The notes: generated by a model from the sequence alone, not told the origin. DNA of 64,000 nucleotides from Candidatus Neomarinimicrobiota bacterium (GCA_018651745.1 JABIDL010000040.1:1-64000), one strand, 5' to 3'. Counted from the first letter of the stretch, positions 17,061 through 27,590 are shown. A program made the numbers and translations.

Positions 17061-18530
17061 ATGATGGCCCATGTAAAAGCAATAAAATTAATTACAGGTG
17101 ACTGGCAGGAAATTAAACCGGACCTTTTCGCATTGGGATTGTTTGAGGCCGGTACGCTTACTGCCAGAGGAAAATCAGCTAATGAATCCGTTGGGGGGCA
17201 AATTTCAAACGCTATGAAAAGCGGTGATCTCAAAGGAAAAGCTGGCGAATTGACTGTGTTTTACGGGGATGATTCCAGAGTGCTGGTGGTTGGCCTGGGG
17301 AAGAAAAAAGATTTCAGTGCGGAAATTGTCCGTAGTGCTGCCGGTTCTGTTGCCAAAATTGCAATCGAAAAGAAATTGAAACATGTTTTGGTTGAGTCTT
17401 TTGGCGAAGATAAAACTATGTATGCGGGACAAGCACTTGCTGAAGGGTTGATCTTGGGGAGCTATCAATATTTAGATTTTCACACGAATGATAAAGATCA
17501 ATTTGAATTGGCAGAATTGTCGGTAATTGGAGGGAATAAAGGCGGAATAGAAAAGGGAGTAGGAGTTGCGAATGGGGTTTGTCTTGCCCGTGATTTGGGA
17601 AATCATCCCGGGAATATTACAACGCCGACCAAGTTAGCAGAGACTGCAGCTGAAATTGCCAAAGAAGGCAAAATGAAAATTACAGTATTTGATCGGAAAG
17701 AATTTACTGAGATGGGAATGGGTGGACTTGCCGGCGTGTCTGCAGGAACGGACGAACCACCCAAATTTATTTTACTTGAATACTTAAAAGGGAAGAAATC
17801 CCAGAAACCGAAAATTTTGGTTGGCAAAGGAATCACCTTTGATTCAGGCGGAATTTCAATTAAGCCTGCCGGGAAAATGGATGAAATGAAATTTGATATG
17901 TGTGGCGCCGGAACCGTTTTGGGAGTCATGAAAACACTCGCTGGATTGAAACCTAAAATAAATGTTGTTGGCATTATTGCCGCAACAGAAAATTTAAGCG
18001 GAGGGATGGCATATAAACCCGGGGACGTCCTCACTGCATACAACGGAAAAACAATCGAAGTTCTTAACACCGATGCCGAAGGACGAAATGTACTTGCCGA
18101 CGGATTATCTTATGCAAGTAAGCATTACAATCCCGCATTTATTTTAGATTTTGCAACGCTAACTGGTGCAGTTTTGGTTGCATTAGGTCACGAAGCAACC
18201 GGGATTATGGGTACAAACAAAACATTAATTGAACGTATTAAAAAATCATCAGAAAAAACGGGTGAAAAGGTGTGGGAACTTCCACTTTGGGATGTATTCT
18301 CAGAGCATGTGAAATCTGACATTGCCGATGTAAAAAATATCGGGAAACCGATGCAAGCTGGAACTATTTCTGCCGCAGCATTTCTAAAAGAATTTGTTGG
18401 TGAAGATATTCCATGGGTGCATTTTGACATTGCCGGAACAGCATGGGGAGACCGCAAACGTTCTTATTTTTACAAACAAGGTGCAACCGGAGAAATCATC
18501 CGTACTGCATTAAATGTGATTGGAGCATAA
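17061..18530 (+). CDS. pepA: Leucyl aminopeptidase (M17)
   Basis: Cytosolic di-metal aminopeptidase, 489 residues. The metal and catalytic residues of the family are present: VGKGITFDSGGISIKP (Lys and Asp ligands), FDMCGAG (Asp ligand) and NTDAEGRNVLADGL (Asp, Glu and the catalytic Arg). The N-terminal macro-like domain is about 170 residues, as normal. A clear AAGGAG lies a few bases upstream of tandem ATGs; I use the first. Acs follows after only three bases. Confidence 0.95.
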   Translation: MMAHVKAIKLITGDWQEIKPDLFALGLFEAGTLTARGKSANESVGGQISNAMKSGDLKGKAGELTVFYGDDSRVLVVGLGKKKDFSAEIVRSAAGSVAKIAIEKKLKHVLVESFGEDKTMYAGQALAEGLILGSYQYLDFHTNDKDQFELAELSVIGGNKGGIEKGVGVANGVCLARDLGNHPGNITTPTKLAETAAEIAKEGKMKITVFDRKEFTEMGMGGLAGVSAGTDEPPKFILLEYLKGKKSQKPKILVGKGITFDSGGISIKPAGKMDEMKFDMCGAGTVLGVMKTLAGLKPKINVVGIIAATENLSGGMAYKPGDVLTAYNGKTIEVLNTDAEGRNVLADGLSYASKHYNPAFILDFATLTGAVLVALGHEATGIMGTNKTLIERIKKSSEKTGEKVWELPLWDVFSEHVKSDIADVKNIGKPMQAGTISAAAFLKEFVGEDIPWVHFDIAGTAWGDRKRSYFYKQGATGEIIRTALNVIGA

Positions 18531-18533
18531 ACC

Positions 18534-20471
18534 ATGACCAAACCAATTTTTTCACCATCGTCTGAATGGTCAGAAAATTCCCATATTAAGAGTCACGATC
18601 AATACCGTGAACTTTATGAAAAATCTATAAAAAAACCGGAAGCATTTTGGGCTGATATTGCAAATCGGCTTGAATGGATTCAACCGTGGGATATTGTAAA
18701 GGAAGAAGATTTTGTGAATGGAAATATTGCATGGTTTAAGCATGGGAAATTAAACGTCAGTGTAAATTGTTTAGATCGCCATATTCTAGCCGGGAAAGGC
18801 GATAGAACTGCCATTATCTGGGAAGGGAATAATCCTGAAGAGGATCAATCCTTTACATTTGATGAATTGCTGACTGAGGTTCAAAAATGTGCAAATGTTT
18901 TAAAAGGAACCGGAATCCAAAAGGGCGATAGAGTTTGTCTCTATATGCAAATGGTTCCGCAGTTGGCAATCGCAATGCTCGCCTGTGCTCGGATTGGTGC
19001 TGTGCATTCAGTAGTATTTGGAGCATTTAGTGCAGATTCGCTTCGGGATAGAATCAATGATTCAGAATGTAAAGTGTTAATTACGCAGGATACCGGTGTC
19101 CGTGGAACAAAACAAAATATCCCGATGAAAACCAACGCAGATAAAGCGGTAGCTCAAACACCATCCATTCAAAATGTCTTGGTGGTAAAACGGACAGGTG
19201 AATCAATACACATGGAAGATGGTCGCGATCTTTGGTGGCATGAAAAAATGAATGAGGCAGATTCAGTGTGTGCACCCGAACCAATGGATTCCGAAGATCC
19301 ACTGTTTATTCTTTATACATCCGGTTCTACCGGAAAGCCCAAAGGTGTTTTGCACACAACGGGAGGCTACCTTGTTTATGCATCGTACACGCACGAAATG
19401 GTTTTTGATTATCACCCTGAGGATGTGTATTGGTGCACTGCCGATATCGGATGGATTACGGGACATTCCTACATTGTGTATGGTCCGCTAGCAAATAACG
19501 CTACAACACTCATGTTTGAGGGTGTTCCAAATTATCCGGACTTTGGACGGTTTTGGGATGTGGTTGACAAACACAATGTCAATCTTTTTTATACCGCGCC
19601 GACTGCCTTACGGGCGCTAATGAAAGAGGGAAATGATCCGGTTACTTCACGAAATCTTTCATCGCTCAGATTATTGGGAACGGTTGGTGAACCCATCAAA
19701 GAACCGGAATGGAAATGGTATTTGGATGTGGTCGGAAAAGGAAACTGTCCTATTGTAGATACGTGGTGGCAGACTGAAACCGGAGGAATTCTTATTACTC
19801 CGCTGCCGGGGGCAACACCGTTAAAACCCGGATCAGCAGCATTCCCTTTTTTCGGGATTGAACCGGTTCTCATGACAGAAGACGGCAAGGAAATTGAAGG
19901 AAACGATGTAGCAGGATTACTTGCCATTAAACATGGTTGGCCGGGAATTTTGCGAACGGTGTATGGAGATCATGATCGTTTTATCGAAACATATTTTTCG
20001 CAATTCCCCGGATATTATTTTACAGGAGACGGTGCACGAAGAGATGAGGAAGGATATTACTACATCACCGGACGAGTAGATGATGTGCTGAATGTATCAG
20101 GACACCGAATCGGAACGGCGGAAGTTGAAGGCGCAATCGGGAAGGCAGAAGGTGTTGCAGAAGCAGCAGTCGTAGGGTTTCCACATGACATTAAAGGACA
20201 AGGTATTTACGCATTCGTAACACCCATGACTGGTGTGAATGGCGATGATGCTTTATCGGATAAAATTCGACAATCTGTGACCATCGATATTGGTCCTCAT
20301 TCAAAACCGGATAAAATTCAGTTTACTCCGGCGCTTCCCAAAACGCGATCCGGGAAAATTATGCGACGAATCTTAAGAAAAATTGCCGAAGGCGATGTGG
20401 ATGATCTTGGAGATATTACTACCTTAGCAGATCCGTCCGTTGTCGAAAACTTAGTCAAAGAACGAGTTTAG
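18534..20471 (+). CDS. acs: Acetyl-CoA synthetase (AMP-forming)
   Basis: Activates acetate to acetyl-CoA through an acetyl-AMP intermediate. It is 645 residues, the usual length. Visible motifs are [12 protein letters not shown] (P-loop, A3), WWQTETGG (A5), [20 protein letters not shown] (A7/A8) with [17 protein letters not shown], and the C-terminal [10 protein letters not shown] with the Lys that is regulated by acetylation in other bacteria. Tight spacing to pepA and rmuC suggests one transcript without an evident functional link. Confidence 0.96.
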   Translation: MTKPIFSPSSEWSENSHIKSHDQYRELYEKSIKKPEAFWADIANRLEWIQPWDIVKEEDFVNGNIAWFKHGKLNVSVNCLDRHILAGKGDRTAIIWEGNNPEEDQSFTFDELLTEVQKCANVLKGTGIQKGDRVCLYMQMVPQLAIAMLACARIGAVHSVVFGAFSADSLRDRINDSECKVLITQDTGVRGTKQNIPMKTNADKAVAQTPSIQNVLVVKRTGESIHMEDGRDLWWHEKMNEADSVCAPEPMDSEDPLFILYTSGSTGKPKGVLHTTGGYLVYASYTHEMVFDYHPEDVYWCTADIGWITGHSYIVYGPLANNATTLMFEGVPNYPDFGRFWDVVDKHNVNLFYTAPTALRALMKEGNDPVTSRNLSSLRLLGTVGEPIKEPEWKWYLDVVGKGNCPIVDTWWQTETGGILITPLPGATPLKPGSAAFPFFGIEPVLMTEDGKEIEGNDVAGLLAIKHGWPGILRTVYGDHDRFIETYFSQFPGYYFTGDGARRDEEGYYYITGRVDDVLNVSGHRIGTAEVEGAIGKAEGVAEAAVVGFPHDIKGQGIYAFVTPMTGVNGDDALSDKIRQSVTIDIGPHSKPDKIQFTPALPKTRSGKIMRRILRKIAEGDVDDLGDITTLADPSVVENLVKERV

Positions 20472-20474
20472 TTC

Positions 20475-21587
20475 GTGTCGGGAATGACAAGCATTTTATT
20501 TTTTCTCGCAGGACTTCTGCTTGGTGGAGGCATCATTTGGTTTGTTCGCCAAAAAGAAATTGACTCTGCACAGACGGGATTAGATCAGCTCAAGGATGTC
20601 TTTGGAAACTTGTCTAAAGAAGCACTTACTGAAAATCAAAAATCCTTTTTTGAATTGGCAGAAAACAAATTTGCGGAATTAATGAAATCTTCTGAAACGC
20701 AACTGGATGAAAAAAAGAAACTGATAGATTCCACATTGATGGAAATGGGAAAAAATCTTGATGGCCTTACGAAATCTACATCGGAACTAAAAGGCCAGAT
20801 GGAAGAATCCAAAAAAGGAATTGATAGTCTGTCTGATACGACTTCACGGTTGCGGCAGATTTTATCGAGTTCTCAGGCTCGTGGGCAGTGGGGCGAAAGA
20901 ATGGTGGAAGATATTCTTTCTTTTATCGGACTGATAGAAGGGATTAATTACGAAAAACAATCTCAAGAAGGGAAAGATCGCCCGGATTTCAAATTCAATC
21001 TACCTGATGGTAAACACATTAACATGGATGTGAAATTTCCGCTGACGCATTATGAGAATTATTTGGCTACCGATGTTGAATCTGAAAGGGATGATGAAAA
21101 GAAAGCATTCCTGAAAGATGTTCGAAATCATGTAAAGGAAATTTCCGGAAGGTCCTACATTGATCCGAACGCCGGGACTGTGGATTATGTGCTGATGTTC
21201 ATTCCAAATGAAAGTATTTATTCATTTCTGAATCAGGAAGATGGCGAATTAATTGATTTCTCTTTGGGTAAGAAAATTCTGCTTTGTTCGCCGGTTACTT
21301 TATACGCATTTCTATCCCTGATTCGTCAGGCAGTTTCAAATTTCCATATGGAACAGCGGGCTGGAGAAATGCAAAAATTGGTCAATACATTTCGGGATCA
21401 ATGGGGGAAATTTGCCGATCAGGTTTCAAAGCTAGGAAAAACACTTGGAACCCTTTCCAATCACTATGATGAATTAAGTGGTCCGCGTCTTCGTGCATTG
21501 GAAAAACCGATGGAAAAAATTGAAGACCTTCAAATCGGACTGACCGATGAATCAGCATTGAAGGAACTCCCGGAGGAGGAAGAATGA
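20475..21587 (+). CDS. rmuC: DNA recombination protein RmuC
   Basis: 370 residues. An N-terminal transmembrane helix (ILFFLAGLLLGGGIIWFV) is followed by a long coiled coil and then the RmuC core: SSQARGQWGERMVEDIL, GKDRPDFKFNLPDGKHINMDVKFPL, YVLMFIPNES and SPVTLYAFL. The core belongs to the PD-(D/E)XK nuclease superfamily, and the D...D.K arrangement can be seen. The start may be the GTG at 20475 or the ATG at 20484; neither has a strong ribosome site. Confidence 0.93.
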   Translation: MSGMTSILFFLAGLLLGGGIIWFVRQKEIDSAQTGLDQLKDVFGNLSKEALTENQKSFFELAENKFAELMKSSETQLDEKKKLIDSTLMEMGKNLDGLTKSTSELKGQMEESKKGIDSLSDTTSRLRQILSSSQARGQWGERMVEDILSFIGLIEGINYEKQSQEGKDRPDFKFNLPDGKHINMDVKFPLTHYENYLATDVESERDDEKKAFLKDVRNHVKEISGRSYIDPNAGTVDYVLMFIPNESIYSFLNQEDGELIDFSLGKKILLCSPVTLYAFLSLIRQAVSNFHMEQRAGEMQKLVNTFRDQWGKFADQVSKLGKTLGTLSNHYDELSGPRLRALEKPMEKIEDLQIGLTDESALKELPEEEE

Positions 21588-21593
21588 AACTAA

Positions 21594-21651
21594 TCTGTCA
21601 TTCTGATTCCGTACACGAAGTGCCGGGAGAAGAATCTCAAATTCTTGATGT
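21594..21651 (+). repeat. Half copy of a GTCATTCTGA...GAATCTCA dispersed repeat
   Basis: The stretch after rmuC reads TGTCATTCTGA, then GAAGTG, then GAAGAATCTCAAATTCTT. The same outline appears in the arms of the inverted repeat at 51855-51962 and starts the hairpin at 55670. It is read here as one degenerate arm of a dispersed intergenic element. Confidence 0.5.
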
Positions 21652-21662
21652 GGCTGCATTGA

Positions 21663-22112
21663 ATGATTGAAAATTTTACCCTTTCCAAACACCGAGGTCT
21701 CAAAATTTCATTCCTAACGATCTTGATATTCACATTTGCTTGCGTAGGACCCGCAGAGCCCGAGGGAGGGTTGGTAGATGACATTCCATTTATTATCAAT
21801 ACAGAATCCACTTTTTCATTCATCCTCAAAGGAAATAAATATTCCTTTGAAGAATCTTATGATTTAGCACTTTCTACTGACTCTTCGGATGTTATTTTTA
21901 CCACAGTTTCCATCACAGAATGGTCAGGAAGTGATACGGTTTGGGCAACTATTTTAACCGCTTCAGATACGGTGGTTACTCCTTATACATTTACAGCAAA
22001 TACATCTTTTGTAACAAATCAGGCAGTTACGGATTCGACGATTCCGAAAAAAATTGTGCTAGTCGGGAATTTATTTAAAGGAATTTTTGAATTTGTAATG
22101 GCAAAAAACTGA
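21663..22112 (+). CDS. Putative lipoprotein of unknown function
   Basis: 149 residues. A basic N-terminus and hydrophobic stretch end in FTFAC, a plausible lipobox with Cys27, followed by the usual acidic/Gly linker (PAEPEGG). The remainder is Ser/Thr-rich and predicted beta. I recognise no family. It lies between rmuC and the SLC12-like gene, with a degenerate repeat before it. Confidence 0.6.
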   Translation: MIENFTLSKHRGLKISFLTILIFTFACVGPAEPEGGLVDDIPFIINTESTFSFILKGNKYSFEESYDLALSTDSSDVIFTTVSITEWSGSDTVWATILTASDTVVTPYTFTANTSFVTNQAVTDSTIPKKIVLVGNLFKGIFEFVMAKN

Positions 22113-22203
22113 TAGTCTTATTTGCTTTATTTTGATTCCCCTTTTAGTTTCCCCTTATTATGGGATTTCAAATTCTGACTCTCGTCTTTATTAGAAAAGC
22201 GTC

Positions 22204-24390
22204 ATGAGTTCTCGCAGACGGTTCGGAACATTCGAAGGCGTATTTACGCCGACCATTCTCACTATCCTCGGCGTCATTATGTATTTGCGCCTTGGATGGG
22301 TTGTGGGGAATGCCGGTTTCGGCGGTGCTTTGATTATTATTCTGCTGGCTAAGGTTGTGACGGTTACCACAGGACTTGCCATTGCTTCTATGAGTTCCAA
22401 TATCAAAATTGGCGATGGTGGAAGTTATGCAATCATTTCGCGATCGCTCGGGATTGAAATTGGCGGTGCGGTTGGGTTGCCACTTTATCTTTCTCAAGCG
22501 CTTGGCGCTGCTATGTATATCGTCGGGTTTACTGAAGGCTGGATCGCCATTTTCCCGAATCACGATCCGCTGATAGTCTCATCTCTAGTGCTTGCTTTAT
22601 TGATTACAACATCGCTGATTTCAGCAAGAATCGCGATGAGACTTCAATATGGAATTATGTTTCTGATTGGCTTTTCGTTGGTTTCACTATTTGCCGGAAA
22701 TGAAGGAATAGTAGAACCTGTTCTTTTGTGGGGTGGATTCGAAAATGCACCTTTCTGGGCTGTATTTGCGATATTTTTTCCGGCTGTTACAGGCATCGAA
22801 GCCGGTGCGGCAATGTCGGGAGAACTTAAAGATCCGAAAACAAGTCTTCGAAATGGAATCTTGTCTTCTATTGCAATTTCATTTGTGGTATATGTCGGCA
22901 TTGCGTATTGGCTGAGTGCAACAGTGGACAGCGAAATACTTCGTTCCAATTATATGGTGATGCTGGATATTTCAAAATGGCGATGGGTGATTTTGGGCGC
23001 TATTCTTGGGGCAACTTTATCTTCGGCTCTTGGCGCTGTTGTCGGCGGTCCTAGAACTCTGCTGGCGTTGGGGCAGAATAAAGTCGTTCCGCTGGGGAAA
23101 TATTTTGCGCAGCGCAGTAAAAACGGTGAACCGCAGATTGCCATTTTGTTTACCGGACTCATTGTGGAAGTTGCGTTGATTTTTGGCGATTTGAATACGA
23201 TTGCACCTCTTTTAACGATGTTTTTCCTGATAACTTATGGGACGATCAATATGGCGGTTCTTGTTGAGAAACAAACCGGAATTTCCTCATATCGACCAAG
23301 TTTTGATATTCATATTATTATTCCTTTCATCGGGACGGTGTGGTGCGCGATTGCCATGTTCCTCATTAATCCGGTGTTTGCGGTGGTATCTATTTTTATC
23401 ATTTTCCTCGTATTTGCCTGGCAGGTGCGGTTAGGGCATCAAGCTCCGTGGGGAGATGTCCGACAGGGATTTTTCACTGCTGTGGCAGAATGGGCAATTC
23501 GAATGGGCTACCACGTCCCCAAAAGCGCTAAAAGCTGGAAGCCAAATCTCATGATTCCCGTTGAGAATCCGGAGCAATGGGAATCTCGTTTGAACCTTGT
23601 TCGAGATATCACATATCCGCGCGGAAGTGCAAGGCTTTTCAGTGTCCGCGTTTTACAGCAATCCGTTACTGAACAAGTTAAAATTTGGGTTGGACATTAT
23701 TTCAAACGGAATGATGTGGGCGTTCAGCAATCGTCCGAAGATCTTGAAGCGGCTCTTACATCTGTTTCGAAACCAATGCGTGATGATGGGATTTTGATCG
23801 TGGAAACCGTAATCGAAGCAAACGAATTCCTAGAAGGAATTTCCATCGCAACCCAATCGCTGAGGGGTATGCCGCTTCCTCCCAATATAATGTTTTTAAG
23901 TATGAGCGATGAACCCGGGAAAAATGAGCGGCTGGAGGCACTGATGTCCATTGCCTCGCGGGAAGGCATGGGAATTGTCGTAGCCAAAATGCACTCAGAA
24001 AAAGGGCTCGGCAAAAAGCAAAAAATTAATCTTTGGTTGGGGACGAAGAGCCCGAATAGGAATTTATCCGTCCTTACCGCACTTCAGCTTGAGCGGAACT
24101 GGAAAGGGTTTTTGAATTTGGTCCACACGGCTGAGGATGTGGAAAAAGTTCAGCGTGCCAAAAAGCGTTTGAACGCAATTGCGTCTGTGGGACGCCTTCC
24201 GCTGGACACAAGCATTACGGTGAATGTCGGCACATTTTTTGACCAAATTCCTACCGGAAGCGAAGCTGACATTAATATTTTTGGAATTCCCGAAGTGCTT
24301 GATTTAAACACCATGCGCCGCGCTGCCGAGTTAGCCGACACGACCAGCCTGTTCATCCGCGAAAGCGGGGAAGAGAGTTTGGTGGCTTGA
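22204..24390 (+). CDS. SLC12-like (cation-chloride cotransporter related) APC permease
   Basis: 728-residue membrane carrier. The opening GTFEGVFTPTILTILGVIMYLRLGWVVGNAG corresponds to helix 1 of the SLC12 branch of the amino acid-polyamine-organocation superfamily. GDGGSYAIISRSLGIEIGGAVGLPLYLSQALG and FFPAVTGIEAGAAMSGELKDP also match. About 12 helices lie in the first 450 residues; the last 280 residues are soluble, like the C-terminal regulatory domain of SLC12 proteins. Cargo may be K+/Cl- or amino acids. It converges on the helicase gene with a one-base gap. Confidence 0.85.
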   Translation: MSSRRRFGTFEGVFTPTILTILGVIMYLRLGWVVGNAGFGGALIIILLAKVVTVTTGLAIASMSSNIKIGDGGSYAIISRSLGIEIGGAVGLPLYLSQALGAAMYIVGFTEGWIAIFPNHDPLIVSSLVLALLITTSLISARIAMRLQYGIMFLIGFSLVSLFAGNEGIVEPVLLWGGFENAPFWAVFAIFFPAVTGIEAGAAMSGELKDPKTSLRNGILSSIAISFVVYVGIAYWLSATVDSEILRSNYMVMLDISKWRWVILGAILGATLSSALGAVVGGPRTLLALGQNKVVPLGKYFAQRSKNGEPQIAILFTGLIVEVALIFGDLNTIAPLLTMFFLITYGTINMAVLVEKQTGISSYRPSFDIHIIIPFIGTVWCAIAMFLINPVFAVVSIFIIFLVFAWQVRLGHQAPWGDVRQGFFTAVAEWAIRMGYHVPKSAKSWKPNLMIPVENPEQWESRLNLVRDITYPRGSARLFSVRVLQQSVTEQVKIWVGHYFKRNDVGVQQSSEDLEAALTSVSKPMRDDGILIVETVIEANEFLEGISIATQSLRGMPLPPNIMFLSMSDEPGKNERLEALMSIASREGMGIVVAKMHSEKGLGKKQKINLWLGTKSPNRNLSVLTALQLERNWKGFLNLVHTAEDVEKVQRAKKRLNAIASVGRLPLDTSITVNVGTFFDQIPTGSEADINIFGIPEVLDLNTMRRAAELADTTSLFIRESGEESLVA

Positions 24391-24391
24391 A

Positions 24392-27300
24392 TTATTCCTC
24401 CCACGCCGGGCAGAGGAAATCTTTATAATCGCAGTATTGGCAGGTGAAGTCGCTTTTTTTCGTACCGAATGATCCCGCCCGAATTCCACTAGCAACATCC
24501 CGAATTTTTACTCTACTCTCTTCCAATTCCTCTTCAGAAAATGTGTGCGAAGATAGCGGATCTTCGCCGTGGCGTAAAAAGTGAAGACTTGCCTTTCCGG
24601 GCGTTCCGTTAATATCGGATACTGCATCGTTTAGAATCGCTTCTGTGTACAGCGCCATCTGAAGATTCTTTTCTGCTTTTTCTTTCTTTCGGCTGGTTTT
24701 GTAATCCACAATAGCAAGTCCATCGTCTTCTTCATCAATCCTATCAATTTTGCCGGAAATCTTTACATTGATGTCTGGCATTGTATAGGAAAATGCCTTT
24801 TCCCGCCCAACAACGTTTGGCGGATTTTCCTGCACAAATCGAAAATATTCGGTCAGAATTTCTTCGCCTTGTTTTTTGAATTCCTCGCCTCGCTGGCGGT
24901 ATTCAAAAGAATCTTCCCGCCAGTGTTTTTCGAGCAGTCCAAACAGCGCGTCCTTGGTTTGGTTTTCGGAATCGAGTCCGTGAAACTCTTCTAAAATGGT
25001 ATGCATGATGGATCCGAATTCACCGGTAGCGCGGGTTTTCCGCTCGGGAACTTTATCAATATATTTGAGCCTGTATTTCAGCGGACAGGAATCGTATGTA
25101 CCAATTTTGGTGGAGGAAAGGTGAAGCAAGGAAAACAATTCCGAAGGTTCGCCGGATGCATCCGCTTCTGGTTCAGTGCCTTGTTCCATTTCGTTCAGGA
25201 TTTTCCGAGCATTTTCCATTTGGTTCGCGGCAATTTCGCGATTTAGATCGGCCAAAAGTTTCTGGCGCTGTTCGCTGAGTGACACAGTTTTTTCTTCATA
25301 TTCTTGCATGGTTTCAATCTCCATGGGTTGGGGGTTAATATCTGCTAATTCTTTGGTAAACATGGACTGTCTTTTTATCGGGCCAAACATAAATAAATTT
25401 CTTTCCGCTCGAGTGATTCCAACATAAAACACGCGCCGTTCTTCCCGCTCATGTAGCGATCGAAATGTGGTGTCTGCATCTTGTTCCCACGCCATCCAAG
25501 AGCTTGGAAGCCGGTCGATGGTGGGATGTTTTTTCAAGCTCGAAGGAAAACTTCCGCTGTATAAAAACGGCATCATCACCACGGGAAACTGCAGTCCTTT
25601 GCTCTGGTGGATGGTCATCACCTGCACTGCAATGTTTCCGCTTTCGATTTTCGGCTGGGCGGCGTTTTGATTCGAAGCAAGCGCCATCACGTCCATAAAT
25701 TCCAGCCAATCGTTCAACCTCGCTTCGGGATCTTTATTTACGAACTGCTCTGCAAGATTTAGGATTTCGCCTGAATTGGCAAGGTTGAGCCTCTGCGAAT
25801 ATCTGTATTGTGTCCGGATAGCAGTCACTAATGGCGATGTTTTCAGAATAGTCAGAATTTCCCAGACCATTTCGTCTGCTTTCAGCTTTTTCCCGAGAGA
25901 ATCCTGAAGCGCACCTATAGAATCCAATACGCCGGCAATATCAACTGATTCGGTTCGCATTGCTTCCAATTTATCAAGTTTTTGCTCAAGGGTTGTTCTG
26001 TTAGCCGATTGAAAAAACGCGGTAGTCCAATCTTCGCCGAGACGTTCCCTTAGAATCCGAAATAAAGCAATATCCGCCTGATCATCCTGTACAATAAGGT
26101 GTCCCCACGCCAGCACGTTTTTGACAATAGGAACGTCAAAGAATTTTTCAATGTGAATGTCCACGGGAATGGCGGATTTCTGCATTGCGTCGGCTGCCGA
26201 AATTACATTTCCCCAACCACGGCAAATAACTGCGATATCCCCATAAAGTGCCATACCGTTATTAATGAGCGAATGAATCAGCTCGGGTAATCGTTCGAGT
26301 GTTTCCTTTTTATTTGCTTGAATCCAAAGCGGTTTCGGTCCGGATTTAGGATCGTCGGGAAGACATTTTAACAATTTGGGTGTTCTGTCAGGATTTTGGC
26401 TGATGGTTGCATTGGCAAGATCGAGAATTTCTTGGGTGGACCGGCGATTTTCCACGAGTGGGATTTCGGCATAATTTGAATGAGACTCGTAGCGATTTCT
26501 AAAATCTGCGATATTATAATAATTCGCCCCGCGGAATGAGTAGATGCATTGATCTTCATCGCCGACAACCGTAATGCTGGGATCTTTTTCAGCGATGAGA
26601 TTTACAATTTTATTCAGGGCATAATTGTTGTCTTGATATTCGTCAATAAAAATGTGCCGAAATTCTTCCCGGACTTGTGTAAGAATAGCTTCATCATTTT
26701 TTAGAACTTCATAACAACCGAGGATCATATCGCCAAAATCCAGCGCATTTTGATCTGCTTTTGCTTTTTGGAAAAATGCGTACGCATTCACCAAATCCTG
26801 AAGCTGAAATGTAGCATCTTCAAATCGCGTGGCATCAGGATGAATGCCCGGAAAATTTTCTTCAAACCATGCTGGCGAATTTTCCATATTTTGCAATTTA
26901 GATTTCAATTCAGCAGGTGAAAGCAGTTCATCGCTAAGGCGCCCGAAAAAAGGAATAAAGGATTCACGAATAGCTTTCACAGGATTTTCGGAAAAAACAC
27001 GAGACGTGATAAAATCCATATCATCAAAATGATTGATGAGAAAATAAAGTATATCGCTTTCCTGCCAGAGCACATCATCCATTCTGTTTTCCGGACCAAA
27101 GCGTCGCATGATGGAATGACAAAAACTGTGAAAGGTGCCAACAAAAATAGCATCCGATTCATCACCGAGAATTTCACGAATGGTGTGTTTGGCTTCTGCA
27201 GTCGCCTTTTCGGTAAAGGTTAGCAAAAGCACATGATTTGCTTCTATTGATTTGGATACAACAAGGTGGCGAATTCGATGCAGAAGTGTGGATGTTTTTC

Positions 27301-27400
27301 CCGTTCCGGCGCCTGCGAGAATCATCAGCGGTGCAGGCGGATGGGTGATGGCCTTGTTCTGTCCGGCGGTTGCAATAAAGGATTCGAATTGGTAAATCAT
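24392..27400 (-). CDS. UvrD/Rep-family DNA helicase fused to a PD-(D/E)XK nuclease with Fe-S cysteines
   Basis: 1002 residues. The helicase part has LAGAGTGKT (Walker A), TFTEKAT (Ia), DEYQDNN (II), VGDEDQCIYSFRGA (III), TIHQSKGLQFPVV (V) and VGITRAERNLF (VI). The C-terminal 250 residues form an AddB/RecB-like nuclease: SGKIDRIDEEDDGLAIVDYKT holds the D...D-x-K residues. One cysteine (TYDSCPLKY) before it and three after it (CQYCDYKDFLC) match the 4Fe-4S clamp seen in AddB and Cas4-like nucleases. It probably resects or repairs broken DNA as a single-chain machine. Confidence 0.9.
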   Translation of the reverse strand: MIYQFESFIATAGQNKAITHPPAPLMILAGAGTGKTSTLLHRIRHLVVSKSIEANHVLLLTFTEKATAEAKHTIREILGDESDAIFVGTFHSFCHSIMRRFGPENRMDDVLWQESDILYFLINHFDDMDFITSRVFSENPVKAIRESFIPFFGRLSDELLSPAELKSKLQNMENSPAWFEENFPGIHPDATRFEDATFQLQDLVNAYAFFQKAKADQNALDFGDMILGCYEVLKNDEAILTQVREEFRHIFIDEYQDNNYALNKIVNLIAEKDPSITVVGDEDQCIYSFRGANYYNIADFRNRYESHSNYAEIPLVENRRSTQEILDLANATISQNPDRTPKLLKCLPDDPKSGPKPLWIQANKKETLERLPELIHSLINNGMALYGDIAVICRGWGNVISAADAMQKSAIPVDIHIEKFFDVPIVKNVLAWGHLIVQDDQADIALFRILRERLGEDWTTAFFQSANRTTLEQKLDKLEAMRTESVDIAGVLDSIGALQDSLGKKLKADEMVWEILTILKTSPLVTAIRTQYRYSQRLNLANSGEILNLAEQFVNKDPEARLNDWLEFMDVMALASNQNAAQPKIESGNIAVQVMTIHQSKGLQFPVVMMPFLYSGSFPSSLKKHPTIDRLPSSWMAWEQDADTTFRSLHEREERRVFYVGITRAERNLFMFGPIKRQSMFTKELADINPQPMEIETMQEYEEKTVSLSEQRQKLLADLNREIAANQMENARKILNEMEQGTEPEADASGEPSELFSLLHLSSTKIGTYDSCPLKYRLKYIDKVPERKTRATGEFGSIMHTILEEFHGLDSENQTKDALFGLLEKHWREDSFEYRQRGEEFKKQGEEILTEYFRFVQENPPNVVGREKAFSYTMPDINVKISGKIDRIDEEDDGLAIVDYKTSRKKEKAEKNLQMALYTEAILNDAVSDINGTPGKASLHFLRHGEDPLSSHTFSEEELEESRVKIRDVASGIRAGSFGTKKSDFTCQYCDYKDFLCPAWEE

Positions 27401-27428
27401 AAAAGAAGTTAAGGAATGAATTAACTTT

Positions 27429-27449
27429 GCGGAAGTTTAGAACTTCCGC
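27429..27449. promoter_or_regulatory. Perfect 9-bp inverted repeat in the divergent promoter region
   Basis: GCGGAAGTT - TAG - AACTTCCGC lies 28 bases upstream of the helicase start and 180 bases upstream of the sigma-factor start. It has no T-tract and sits upstream of both genes, so it is more likely an operator than a terminator. The regulator is unknown. Confidence 0.4.
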
Positions 27450-27464
27450 GAATTTGAAGATAGA

Positions 27465-27491
27465 TTTAACTTTTCTACAAAGCTCAACGTC
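27465..27491 (+). promoter_or_regulatory. ECF-type promoter-like motif, copy A
   Basis: TTTAAC (27465-27470), a 17-base spacer, then CGTC (27488-27491) followed by TAAAT. This resembles consensus promoters of ECF sigma factors (an AAC core at -35 and CGTC at -10). It would place a transcription start roughly 110 bases upstream of the sigma gene. Confidence 0.45.
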
Positions 27492-27564
27492 TAAATTCGC
27501 AAAATGTTAGAAAAACAAAAATCCGATAACAACTTTAAAGGCTGTATTATTTCTGTGAAAACAG

Positions 27565-27590
27565 TTTAACCTTTTGCAAACTCCAAGGTC
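27565..27590 (+). promoter_or_regulatory. ECF-type promoter-like motif, copy B
   Basis: TTTAAC (27565-27570), a 16-base spacer, then GGTC (27587-27590) followed by TAAAT. The whole segment to 27601 is a near-copy of that at 27465-27502, exactly 100 bases downstream. If used, the message would start only about 8-12 bases before the ATG, close to leaderless. Confidence 0.4.

Noticed and set aside
21584-21670. A 28-residue reading frame overlapping the rmuC stop as ATGA with GGAGG upstream
   Set aside because: Most of its sequence matches the dispersed GTCATTCTGA...GAATCTCA repeat, so the coding potential is probably accidental.
25449-25709. Several overlapping ORFs of 60-90 codons opposite and within the helicase-nuclease gene
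   Set aside because: They are shadows of the helicase codons; none has a signal, a motif or a ribosome site.
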